A stretch of 64,000 bases of DNA, taken from IMG/VR virus record IMGVR_UViG_3300017727_001923, positions 62,001-126,000 of that record. One strand, given 5' to 3'. A program made the translations under genes and the position numbers. This stretch comes from a virus. Below are positions 50,048 to 59,597 of the stretch, piece by piece (position 1 is the stretch's first letter; each line of letters begins with the position of its first letter). Below the pieces are notes generated by a model. That model was not told the origin of the DNA. It was given only the letters and a program-made list of their open reading frames with translations, and made no database searches.

Positions 50048-53000
50048 ATGCCAAAGACATTTACATCTAACGTATTCCAATCAACCTATAAGGATGATTT
50101 TAAGGACAGTGATAATTATCATCGTGTCCTTTTTAACAGTGGTAGAGCGGTTCAAGCACGTGAACTTACTCAACTACAAACAATCATTCAAGAGGAAATC
50201 GGGAGATTTGGTCGGAACGTCTTTAAAGACGGTGCTGCCGTAAATCCAGGCGGCCCTCACGTCAATAGTGATTATGAATTTATTAAACTAGATACTTCAG
50301 TAAGAACTTTACCAGACGATACTTCTGTTTTAATAGGACTTGAGTTCACACATGCCGCAACAAGTACTGCTGCAAGAGTTCTAGAGGTCGTGACTGCTAC
50401 AGGTTCAGACCCAGCAACACTATATGTTCAATACACAAACACCTCTGGTGGTGACGTTGGAACAAACCCAGTTCGTATGCAATCGGGTGTAGATATCACA
50501 AGTGGTAGTTTTACATTTACAACACAATCAACAAACACTATTGCAAACCCTGCTGTAGGACGTGGTTGTCAAGTATCAAATGCTGCGGGTGATTTCTTTA
50601 CTCGTGGTCATTTTGTATTCGCTAAACCTCAATCACTTATTATATCAAAATATACAAGATATCCTACTAAAGTTATTGGTTTTAAAGTAACAGAAGATAT
50701 TATTACTGTTGCGGATACTAATGAATTGTATGATAATCAGGGTGCAAATCCTAACCTATCTTCGCCTGGCGCTGATAGATACCGAATTAAACTTACTTTA
50801 ACAACAAAAGATGACGTTGCCTCAGATGAAAACTTTGTCTTCTATTGTGATATTGTTGATGGTAATGTAGTTGACCAAGTAACTGGTGCAGATAATTACA
50901 ATGCACCTAATACACTTGTTGCACAAAGAACAAAAGAAGAGAGTGGAGATTATATTGCAAAAGACTTCACTGTTGATTTCAGTGACTCAGCGACTAATCT
51001 AGTCGCATCTGTATCAGATGGTGTTGCATATGTAAACGGACATCGTGGTGCAACAGAAAAACCTACACCTATTACTATTCCAAAACCAAGAACTGATGTA
51101 ACTTTAGAGAATGAAGTAACTGGTATTAGTTATGGTCAATTTGTCTTATGTAGTGAACTAAAGGGCGACATTGGTTCATTGTTTAAGACAGTTAATCTAT
51201 CAACATCTACTACTAATCCTGCTGCAAGTATTACAGGTACAGCAAGAGTTCGTTTTGTAGAAAAGAGTGGTGTTAATTTTAAAGTCTATCTATTTGATAT
51301 CAAGATGAATAGTGGACAGTCTTTCCGAAATATTAAAACACTTGGTACTAGTACAACTAATAGAGCAATCCCTGTTTTTGAATCTAGTAAAGCAGTGATT
51401 AAGGATGCAACTAAAGTAAACTTAGTATATCCTCTTCCTAATCCAAGACCAAGAGCAATTACAGACGTTGACTTTGAAGTTCAAAGAGTTTCTGCTACGA
51501 TTTCTAATTCTTCAAGTTCATTCTCTATGCCTAACTTGACTGTGACTGGTGAAACCTATACCAATACAAGTGATTGGATTGTTATTAATGCATCTACTGG
51601 TGCTGTACAAACTGGTGCAACTTTTGGTACTTCTGGTACTACCTCTATGACTGTTAGTAATGTAGCATCTGCTAATGCTATCGTATATCATAAAATTAAC
51701 AAAGCATCCCCAGTAGTTAGACCAAAGACATTAACCGATGCAACTGCAACCGCAACATTATCAACCGATTCTTTAACTGGTGCAAAATATCTAGATTTAG
51801 GTAAAACTGATGTCTATAGTGTACAATCAATTAGACTAACTAATTCTGGTGGTACAGATATCTCTCATCAATTTACTGTTGATGATGGTCAACGAGCAGG
51901 ATTCTATGGTAATGGTCGATTAGTATTAAATGGTGGAGAGACTCAAAACGGAACAGTTTACTGTGCATTTAAACATTTTGTTCATGGTAATGGAGATTAC
52001 TTCTCAGTTAACTCTTACGAAGGTAAGGTTGATTATGACAAGATACCCGCATTCAAAGTCGGGCCTAGAACATCCGTAAACTTACGTGACGTAATTGATT
52101 TCCGTTCTGCGGTAAACTCTAGTAATGTATTTACTACTTCATCACAAAATGAAATCCCTGCTAATGGTGATATCTTCCAAGGTGACGTAACATATTATGT
52201 CCCTCGTTCAGATAAAATCGTAGTTACCGAACAAGGTGAAGTTAAAAATATTTTAGGTGAAGCAGGATTTTCTTCTCAGATTCCCGCAACCCCATCAAAT
52301 ACTCTAGGTCTTTTTGAACTAGAACATAACGCATATGGTCTAAATGACTCTGACGTAGTTGTAACTCCTCTCAAAGCGAAAGGATTTACAATGAAAGATA
52401 TCTCTGAACTAGAGAATAGAATTGATAAGTTAGAAGAAGTAACAACTTTAAGTATGTTAGAACTTGATACATCTTCACTCTTAGTTCTTGATTCTGCTGG
52501 AAACTCTAGAATGAAATCAGGTTTCTTCGTAGATAACTTTGCAAATAGAAGTTTCTCAGACGCAGAAAACTCAGAATATCGTGCTGCTATTGACCCAACT
52601 AAAGGTTTACTTTCATGTGCAACCTTTGAAGATAACGTTGGACTTGTATATGACAGTGCCGCATCATCAAACACTATTCTTAAAGGTGATACGATATTCC
52701 TTAATTATACACATGTTGAATCAATAAGTCAACCAGTAATTTCTGGAACAGAGAACGTTAACCCATTCGCAGTTATTACTGGAGAAGGAAATCTTACTCT
52801 ATCTCCAGCTTCAGATGAATGGTTTCAAACAGCATACAAACCCGCAAATGTAATTAACAAAACTGCGGAAGAACAACTAGGTGACCTAAACGAAGGTAAT
52901 CTTGCAGTAGGTACTGCACAACAACGTGGATTCGCTGGCGGTAGTGGTGCATGGATGTGGTCTGGAGCGCCTTTTATTCCATTAATAGGATTCGGTGAAT

Positions 53001-55246
53001 TCGGTATTGGTGGTGGCGGTGGTGGTATCGGCAACCTCTTTGGAGGATGGAGAGGAGCGGGTCAGTGGAACTGGTCTGGTCTAAACACCCAAAGAAGTTC
53101 AAACGGTATAAACCGAACTGGTGTGTCTACAACAAACGATGGTACATTTACTAGTAGAACTTCAAGTTTTAGTCAAAATGTAGTTGTTGGTAATAGAACA
53201 GTTCGTAAGATTGTTGGTGATAAAACTGTATCATTAACATTCCTTCCTTTCATTCGTTCTCGTGAGGTATCTTTCCGTGCAGAAGGTTTAAGACCTAACA
53301 CTAGATACTTCCCATTCTTTGATGGTACAGATGTTGCAACTTTCTGTAAAGAAAAAGCATTCCAAAGACATGCAAGCGGAACGTTCCTAAGTGGTAAAGA
53401 AAATAGATTAGCTACTACTCACCCAGAGGGTTCTTCGAATTTAATATCTAACTCGAATGGTGAAATTGAAGGTTCATTCTTTATTCCGTCAAGTGAAACA
53501 AATCGTTTCCGTGCGGGAACAAGAGAATTTAAACTACTTGATATTAGTAAGAATGATGATGACGCTGCTTTATCACATGCATCAAATAACTATGTTGCTC
53601 AAGGTACATTGGATACTAGACAAGAGACTATTACATCTACTCGTATTACTCAGAAGATAACTCGTAGATGGACAGAGACTACACGTGTCCGTAATCGTGA
53701 CCCTCTTGCACAATCATTCACAGTAACAAAACCATCTGGAATGTTTGTAACTAAGGTTCAGACTTATTTTCAAAGCAAGGATACAAGTATTCCTGTTGAA
53801 TTACAGATTCGTCCTATGGTAAATGGCGCTCCATCTTCTACAGAGATTATTGGTAATGCGTCTAAGTTCTTGAACCCAAGTGCGGTAAATCTTCCTGCTT
53901 CTCAAACACAAGCTGCGGTCTTAAATGCACCCACTACATTTGAGTTTGATGAACCAATCTTCTTGAATCCAGAAACGGATTATTGTATTGTTCTTCTTGC
54001 AGAATCAATTGATTATAATGCTTATGTCGCAGAGACTTATGCATTTGAACTTGGTTCTACAGAGAAACGTATTTCACGTCAACCATCTATGGGGTCATTA
54101 TTTAAATCTCAGAATGGTAAGACATGGGAGCCAGACCAAACAAAAGACCTTGCATTTAAAATCTTCACTGCTGACTTTGATACTGCGGGTGGTTATGCAG
54201 TGTTTGAAAACGCTGCTCTTGAAAAAGAATCAATTTCAAGTAATCCATTCTTTACAACATCATCCGATGCGACAGTTACTATGTTATTCCCGAACCACGG
54301 TTATGATGTAAGTGATACTATCACAATTTCAGGTGCTGTTGGTGGTAATGGATTGTCTGCGGGTAATATAAACGGTAACAGAACTGTTACTCACGCAGAT
54401 GGATTTGGTATTAAGTTTGAAGCGGGTAGTAATGCAAATGCGGGTGGTAGAGTTGGTGGAGATGCAGTTAAGGCAGATAGACAGGTTCTATTCGATACTG
54501 TTGTTCCAGAATTTACAACATTACAACCCGATGACACAAATATAACATATAATGTTAAATTTACTTCTGGTAAATCATTTGCTTCTATTGGTCAAACAAG
54601 ATATCAAAAAGATATTACATACTCTTCTGAGATTCGTATTGGAGATGAAAACTATTTCACAACTCCAAGACTTATTGCTAAGACTGCAAACGAGTCTGTT
54701 GAACTAGGTTCAGGGGTTAAGTCTGCAACATTTAAAGTTAACATGACAACAGTCCGTGGAGATGTTTCTCCATTGGTTGATGCACAAAGAGTATCACTCA
54801 AAACTACAAACAATATTATTGATAATCAAGCAGCGGCTACTGCTGCGGGATTCAATGTTCCGTTGAACTATGTTGCAGAAACAACAGCGTTTGGTGGTTC
54901 ATCACTTGCAAAACACATGACTACAGTCGGTGTTCTTGAAGAACCCGCTGTTGGTTTAAAACTAATAATTGGTTGTCTAAGACCAGTTGGTTCAGACTTT
55001 GATTTATATTGGAGAGTTGCACAAGATGGTGACAACATCTTTGATATAGATTGGACACTAGAATCACCAGAACAAACGATTGCTGCTGATGAAAGAAACT
55101 TCCGTGATTATCGTTTCCTAATTGGTGGAGACGGTGGAGATGTTGATGCATTCTCGCAATATCAATTTAAGATTGTAATGCGTACTAATAACTCTGCAAA
55201 AGTTCCTTTCTTCAAGGACTTACGTGCAATTGCAATGGCAACATAA
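50048..55246 (+). CDS. Giant baseplate wedge protein (gp7-like, DUF4815-type)
   Basis: 1732 residues. N-terminal NSGRAVQARELTQLQTIIQE and EIGRFGRNVFKDG are the DUF4815-type opening of phage baseplate proteins. The C-terminal DPLAQSFTVTKPSGMFVTKV followed by IFLNPETDYCIVLLAES is a module seen in gp7/gp10-like wedge proteins that link to fibres. T4 gp7 has 1032 residues, so about 700 are extra. A Gly/Trp-rich hydrophobic patch lies near residues 960-1015 (FGIGGGGGGIGNLF). It follows gp8 by nine bases. Probably the main wedge arm and fibre anchor. Confidence 0.7.
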   Translation: MPKTFTSNVFQSTYKDDFKDSDNYHRVLFNSGRAVQARELTQLQTIIQEEIGRFGRNVFKDGAAVNPGGPHVNSDYEFIKLDTSVRTLPDDTSVLIGLEFTHAATSTAARVLEVVTATGSDPATLYVQYTNTSGGDVGTNPVRMQSGVDITSGSFTFTTQSTNTIANPAVGRGCQVSNAAGDFFTRGHFVFAKPQSLIISKYTRYPTKVIGFKVTEDIITVADTNELYDNQGANPNLSSPGADRYRIKLTLTTKDDVASDENFVFYCDIVDGNVVDQVTGADNYNAPNTLVAQRTKEESGDYIAKDFTVDFSDSATNLVASVSDGVAYVNGHRGATEKPTPITIPKPRTDVTLENEVTGISYGQFVLCSELKGDIGSLFKTVNLSTSTTNPAASITGTARVRFVEKSGVNFKVYLFDIKMNSGQSFRNIKTLGTSTTNRAIPVFESSKAVIKDATKVNLVYPLPNPRPRAITDVDFEVQRVSATISNSSSSFSMPNLTVTGETYTNTSDWIVINASTGAVQTGATFGTSGTTSMTVSNVASANAIVYHKINKASPVVRPKTLTDATATATLSTDSLTGAKYLDLGKTDVYSVQSIRLTNSGGTDISHQFTVDDGQRAGFYGNGRLVLNGGETQNGTVYCAFKHFVHGNGDYFSVNSYEGKVDYDKIPAFKVGPRTSVNLRDVIDFRSAVNSSNVFTTSSQNEIPANGDIFQGDVTYYVPRSDKIVVTEQGEVKNILGEAGFSSQIPATPSNTLGLFELEHNAYGLNDSDVVVTPLKAKGFTMKDISELENRIDKLEEVTTLSMLELDTSSLLVLDSAGNSRMKSGFFVDNFANRSFSDAENSEYRAAIDPTKGLLSCATFEDNVGLVYDSAASSNTILKGDTIFLNYTHVESISQPVISGTENVNPFAVITGEGNLTLSPASDEWFQTAYKPANVINKTAEEQLGDLNEGNLAVGTAQQRGFAGGSGAWMWSGAPFIPLIGFGEFGIGGGGGGIGNLFGGWRGAGQWNWSGLNTQRSSNGINRTGVSTTNDGTFTSRTSSFSQNVVVGNRTVRKIVGDKTVSLTFLPFIRSREVSFRAEGLRPNTRYFPFFDGTDVATFCKEKAFQRHASGTFLSGKENRLATTHPEGSSNLISNSNGEIEGSFFIPSSETNRFRAGTREFKLLDISKNDDDAALSHASNNYVAQGTLDTRQETITSTRITQKITRRWTETTRVRNRDPLAQSFTVTKPSGMFVTKVQTYFQSKDTSIPVELQIRPMVNGAPSSTEIIGNASKFLNPSAVNLPASQTQAAVLNAPTTFEFDEPIFLNPETDYCIVLLAESIDYNAYVAETYAFELGSTEKRISRQPSMGSLFKSQNGKTWEPDQTKDLAFKIFTADFDTAGGYAVFENAALEKESISSNPFFTTSSDATVTMLFPNHGYDVSDTITISGAVGGNGLSAGNINGNRTVTHADGFGIKFEAGSNANAGGRVGGDAVKADRQVLFDTVVPEFTTLQPDDTNITYNVKFTSGKSFASIGQTRYQKDITYSSEIRIGDENYFTTPRLIAKTANESVELGSGVKSATFKVNMTTVRGDVSPLVDAQRVSLKTTNNIIDNQAAATAAGFNVPLNYVAETTAFGGSSLAKHMTTVGVLEEPAVGLKLIIGCLRPVGSDFDLYWRVAQDGDNIFDIDWTLESPEQTIAADERNFRDYRFLIGGDGGDVDAFSQYQFKIVMRTNNSAKVPFFKDLRAIAMAT

Positions 55247-55452
55247 TGAAATCGTATGTTGCTATAGAAGGAAATTCATCTTTAGCAAGAGACCCAAATT
55301 CGGGGACAATTGTTAATATAAATAAAGATGAGATAAGTAAAGCTCGTTTATTAAAAACGAAAAGAAAAGAACAAGAAAGAGAGTTTGATGATTTAAAGAA
55401 TGAAGTAAGTGAAGTTAAAGAACTCCTTAACAAACTAATAGAGAAACTGTAA
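55246..55452 (+). CDS. Small coiled-coil protein, 68 aa
   Basis: 68 residues. A short N-terminal strand region (YVAIEGNSSLARDPNSGTIV) is followed by a long Lys/Glu helix with heptad Leu/Val spacing (about 30-68). It overlaps the giant wedge gene and the following fibre gene by one base each. Small coiled-coil proteins in this place may be fibre connectors or chaperones; unproven. Confidence 0.65.
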   Translation: MKSYVAIEGNSSLARDPNSGTIVNINKDEISKARLLKTKRKEQEREFDDLKNEVSEVKELLNKLIEKL

Positions 55453-56957
55453 TGGCTACCGCAAAACCGACAATTACAACGATTAATGATACGTTCACTA
55501 CGTTGGTTACTAATACCAACACTGTCTCATTAGACTTAGGTGCAACTGGTCGATTAAACACGAATCAGGACTCTAGTGCCGTTGCAGCTATTAATGAACT
55601 GGAACTAGGTATTCGTGGTACTTCGAATGACTTAGTTGCAACTGATTTATCACAAGCAGGAATTACTGCAAATAACGTTGTGTCTGCACTAGTAGAACAC
55701 GATGTAGATATGCATGGTTCTGGAGGTGGTAATGCCGCTTCTGATTTAACAACAAATGCAAATGATATTGTATCTGGTGTTAATGAACTAGAAGTTGCTA
55801 TTCGTGGAACTGATAATGGACTAGTCGCTAATATCCTATCAACCACTGCAACTAACTTAGTTACTGGTATTGGTGAACTTGACTCTGATATTGGTGCAAG
55901 ACCACACACAAATCTTACAACTGGTGCAAAGAATCTTACTGCTGCTATCAACGAACTTGAAGCAGACATATTTAACGCAGAGGGTGGAACTAAAAGAACT
56001 CTTGCGTCCCTTGGTACAACCGATAAAACTGGTATCGTTGATGCAATCAATGAACTAGAAACTGCAATCCGTGGTACTACAGCAAATTACACTATTAGTA
56101 CTACTAGTAACGATTTAGTAGGTGCGGTAAACGAACTTGATACATTGCAAGGTAATGTTTCAATGGGAACAAGTGCATCTACTGTTACAGGTGCAATTAA
56201 AGAACATGATGATGAGTTAGGTACAATTACTGCTCTTGCAATGGGTACAACTGCATCTACAGTATCTACTGCGATTGCAGAACTAGAAGTAGAGATTGAT
56301 ACACTTAATACAAAAGTCGAACCCGCCCAAGCATTAACAACTACTGCAACTACATTATCAGATGCAGTAAATGAACTTGATGCACTACAGGGTGACAGTG
56401 CAATGGGTACAACTGCAACTACCGTTACAGGTGCGATTGCAGAACTAGAAACAGAGATTGACACACTCAATACCTTTGTTGAACCTACACAATCATTGAC
56501 TACTACTGCAACAACTGTTGCGGATGCAATCAACGAACACGATGCAGAGATTGGTGCTGCCTCTCTCAACACATCTGCTACCACATTACGTGGTGCAATC
56601 AATGAACTACATACAGAGGTTGGTGCTGCAATTGGGGCAACTCATAACACAACCACTGGTAATATTGGTTCATCATTAAACTTACTAGATAGTGCAGTTG
56701 GTAACCTTGATGGTTTAAATGCTACCGATGTTCCTGCTGCGGGTCATAATAACTTAGTATCCGCTATCAACGAAGTTGCTGCAAGAGTAACTGGACTTGA
56801 TGCTTCTGGTGCTGAGGTTGATTCTAGAATCGGGTCGTTATCAAATCTACACGCTGCTTTCACAGGAACAGAAGATGACAGTATAGTGAATGCTATTAAT
56901 GCATTAAGGGGTGATATTCCACTTATATTCGATGAGAATGGAACACAACTTAATTAA
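55452..56957 (+). CDS. Repeat-rich tail fibre protein, 501 aa
   Basis: 501 residues built from imperfect repeats of about 30-35 residues, each containing TTVTGAINELE-like text (AAINELELGIRGT, SGVNELEVAIRGT, DAINELETAIRGT, GAINELHTEVG). Each unit pairs a Thr/Asn strand with a short NELE/NEHD helix, a pattern for trimeric beta-alpha fibre shafts. No enzymatic domain. The C-terminus NALRGDIPLIFDENGTQLN may be an attachment peptide for the next protein. It lies between the wedge arm and the tetrad-repeat fibres, so it may be the proximal fibre. Confidence 0.72.
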   Translation: MATAKPTITTINDTFTTLVTNTNTVSLDLGATGRLNTNQDSSAVAAINELELGIRGTSNDLVATDLSQAGITANNVVSALVEHDVDMHGSGGGNAASDLTTNANDIVSGVNELEVAIRGTDNGLVANILSTTATNLVTGIGELDSDIGARPHTNLTTGAKNLTAAINELEADIFNAEGGTKRTLASLGTTDKTGIVDAINELETAIRGTTANYTISTTSNDLVGAVNELDTLQGNVSMGTSASTVTGAIKEHDDELGTITALAMGTTASTVSTAIAELEVEIDTLNTKVEPAQALTTTATTLSDAVNELDALQGDSAMGTTATTVTGAIAELETEIDTLNTFVEPTQSLTTTATTVADAINEHDAEIGAASLNTSATTLRGAINELHTEVGAAIGATHNTTTGNIGSSLNLLDSAVGNLDGLNATDVPAAGHNNLVSAINEVAARVTGLDASGAEVDSRIGSLSNLHAAFTGTEDDSIVNAINALRGDIPLIFDENGTQLN

Positions 56958-56974
56958 TTGGAGAAAGTGCGAAC

Positions 56975-59587
56975 ATGACTGTTCCATTAAAGTTAAAAGA
57001 CAGTGCTGCACCCACTGAGTTGCAAGTATTCTCTTCTGCGGAGGAGAACTACTTAGCATATCTAGCGGGTCAACATATGGCGGGGTATGCCAATGGTACG
57101 CCTGGCACTTTAAGCACTACCAACACAGGAAACCTTGTTGGAACATTAACTGATACATCATTTGATTCTGCTGTAGGAACTGGTGGTGGCGGGTCTCTAT
57201 TAACAATTGGTACAACCACAACTTCCCTTTATCAAGCAGCGGGAAGTATTTCTGACGCAACAATAAGAAGTTCTAATAATTTCCGTCTTCCTGTAATGCA
57301 GAGAGACAGTGATGGTCAAAGAGTTATCCGTGAAATGGATGACTCAGATATGGATTCTTTAATAACCAGAATTAGAAGTCGTGTTTTTACATCTGACTAT
57401 CCAAGTACATATAGACTAGGGTCTTCAACTCCGACAGGAAGTTGGGGTGCTGTTATATCAAATTTAGCGACAGATACTAGAACTGATGGAACTTCTATAG
57501 GTTATAATATTTACAGAAAAACTAATGATACTTCACCCACTAAGGTATTACCGTTTTCTATAAAACGTGCTAGTGGGTCTACAGGAACGTATCAAGGTCT
57601 TCAGTTGATGACCGATGACCAAGTTAGACAGACCTTTGCAGATTATCTTAGAAATAAAATTGCCTCAGAAGTATCATCTAATGGAATTGGTTCTTATAAA
57701 ATATATCCTTCTGGTACAACACCAACGGGTCAAGGTTTGCCTGGCACATGGGCTGCAAAAGGAACTGCTACAGATACTAGACAGGTTGTTAGTGACGTAA
57801 ACTATACAAGGGCAAGGTCATCAACCTATTCAAAACTTAGAACGTCAACATATAGTGCTGATTATTCAAGAAATCGTTCGTCTACTTTTTTAAGTCACAG
57901 TGACGCTACTAGGACAAGTAGTTACACAACAACTCGTACTACCGATAGAACAGACCACTATGCCGCATCTGGTTTTCTAGGTAACTATACTGGTGACTTT
58001 ACTGGTAATACAGAAAGAGTCTATTCAAGAAATAGAAGTAGTGCTTTAAACTACCAAGGTAATTATACTCAAAACTTTACTGCTGCTTATTCTAGATTAA
58101 GCGTATTCACAGGAAACTATGCGGATGCCGAAGGTAATAATTTTATACGACAAAGTAATGTAGTTAATAATTATACTGGTAATTATGCTAATGCTTTTGC
58201 TGGAAACTATGGTAGAATAAACGTATACTCTGGTAATTATACTGGTGAATACACAAGAAATAGTACAAGAGATAGTCAATCAATTGATGATGCCAACTAC
58301 GCCAGAGACTTTACAGGTAACTATGCCAGAAACTTTGATAGAAGTAGAGAATCTAACTATACTAGAAATAGTACTGATGCAGTCTTGACAAACTTCCAGA
58401 GAACATCTACCAGAGATTCTAACAGAGATTCAAATAGAACTATAACTGGTGACTTTACTGGTGACTTTACTGGTGACTACACAAGAAATTATACTGGTGA
58501 TTTCCAAAGAACTTCTATTCAAACGACAAATTATACTGCCGTTTACCAAAGAGGTAGACATAAGCAAGGTAATGTTCAATACTATACTGGTGATTTCATA
58601 GGACAAAGATATTATACTAGACAAAGACAAAACTATGCATATGGTTGGACTGGTTATTATTATTCAAGGTCTAATTCTACTACGGATGATTACTGGAGAG
58701 TAATCTATGGTGGGCCGAGTCATGTTAATGGTGACCAATATGGTATTTCTGTTTTTGCTAAAATATATGCCTCCAGTGCGGATAATACAGGGTCAAGCCA
58801 GCAACTTGGGATGACTAATGCAGCTACTACTGGGTTAGATGACCCATCAAGTGTGTTACCTTTTAGTCAATATCTAACAATAACTTCATACAATTATACT
58901 ACTGGAATACCTAGCTATGAAGATTTTGTTGGAGGTACATGGGCAAATTTCATTACTAAAATGAAACTAGTAACGGGTATGATAATTGGTAATTATGAAT
59001 ATGAGAAGGGTAGTTTTCAGGGTCGATATCATAGTAATTTATATAATGATTACCCCGATGCTGATTTTCCATATTGGGATTTTTACTCTGTAAGACGTAG
59101 GTCTGCGGCATACTTTACTGGTAACTTTGCAGCATCATTTATTGGTGAATATCAAAATACCTTTGCACGTGCATTCACAAGAAACAGTACTGCAAACTCA
59201 ACGACTGAGTATGCGGGTGATTATGCGGGAGATTTTGCGGGAAATTTCTTGGGTGATTATGTTGGTGACTTTACTGGTGATTACACAAGATTTTTCAGTG
59301 GTCAATATTCTAGAAACTATGTTAGTACAAGAAGTTCTAATTTTAGTGGAGGAGACTCATATTCTCGAACCTTTACTGGTAATTTCATAGGAAACTTTAC
59401 TAGAACATTTACTGCTAATTATATTGGTAATTATACTAGAAACTATGCGGGTCAATATACAGGTAATTATTTAAGAAACTTTCAAGGAAACTTTGCTCGA
59501 ACCTTTACTGGTAACTATGCGGGTCAAACCATAGGTAGTGGTAATCAAAATATTGAGACTTATACTCTCTACGTAAGAACAGCATAA
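56975..59587 (+). CDS. Tetrad-repeat fibre protein A, 870 aa
   Basis: 870 residues. Residues 1-270 form a head domain shared with the next gene (EENYLAY, TTTSLYQ, TYRLGSS, SIKRASG, GTATDTR). Then come four-residue repeats [Y/F]-x-[G/R/A]-[N/D/T], such as NYTGNYANAFAGNYGR, over roughly residues 275-530 and 705-860. A non-repeat globular insertion occupies about 535-700 (Trp/Tyr-rich, with EYEKGSFQGRYHSNLY). The C-terminus TYTLYVRTA is shared with the paralogue. A receptor-binding or shaft role is inferred from place and composition. GGAG precedes the ATG. Confidence 0.72.
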   Translation: MTVPLKLKDSAAPTELQVFSSAEENYLAYLAGQHMAGYANGTPGTLSTTNTGNLVGTLTDTSFDSAVGTGGGGSLLTIGTTTTSLYQAAGSISDATIRSSNNFRLPVMQRDSDGQRVIREMDDSDMDSLITRIRSRVFTSDYPSTYRLGSSTPTGSWGAVISNLATDTRTDGTSIGYNIYRKTNDTSPTKVLPFSIKRASGSTGTYQGLQLMTDDQVRQTFADYLRNKIASEVSSNGIGSYKIYPSGTTPTGQGLPGTWAAKGTATDTRQVVSDVNYTRARSSTYSKLRTSTYSADYSRNRSSTFLSHSDATRTSSYTTTRTTDRTDHYAASGFLGNYTGDFTGNTERVYSRNRSSALNYQGNYTQNFTAAYSRLSVFTGNYADAEGNNFIRQSNVVNNYTGNYANAFAGNYGRINVYSGNYTGEYTRNSTRDSQSIDDANYARDFTGNYARNFDRSRESNYTRNSTDAVLTNFQRTSTRDSNRDSNRTITGDFTGDFTGDYTRNYTGDFQRTSIQTTNYTAVYQRGRHKQGNVQYYTGDFIGQRYYTRQRQNYAYGWTGYYYSRSNSTTDDYWRVIYGGPSHVNGDQYGISVFAKIYASSADNTGSSQQLGMTNAATTGLDDPSSVLPFSQYLTITSYNYTTGIPSYEDFVGGTWANFITKMKLVTGMIIGNYEYEKGSFQGRYHSNLYNDYPDADFPYWDFYSVRRRSAAYFTGNFAASFIGEYQNTFARAFTRNSTANSTTEYAGDYAGDFAGNFLGDYVGDFTGDYTRFFSGQYSRNYVSTRSSNFSGGDSYSRTFTGNFIGNFTRTFTANYIGNYTRNYAGQYTGNYLRNFQGNFARTFTGNYAGQTIGSGNQNIETYTLYVRTA
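57790..59535 (+). repeat. Tetrapeptide (12-base) repeat tracts of fibre A
   Basis: Two tracts of period-12 DNA coding [Y/F]-x-[G/R]-[N/D], about 57790-58560 and 59110-59535, interrupted by a non-repeat insertion. Units differ in codon use, so the repeats are old or under diversifying change. Confidence 0.8.
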
Positions 59588-59597
59588 ATAGGTTGAT

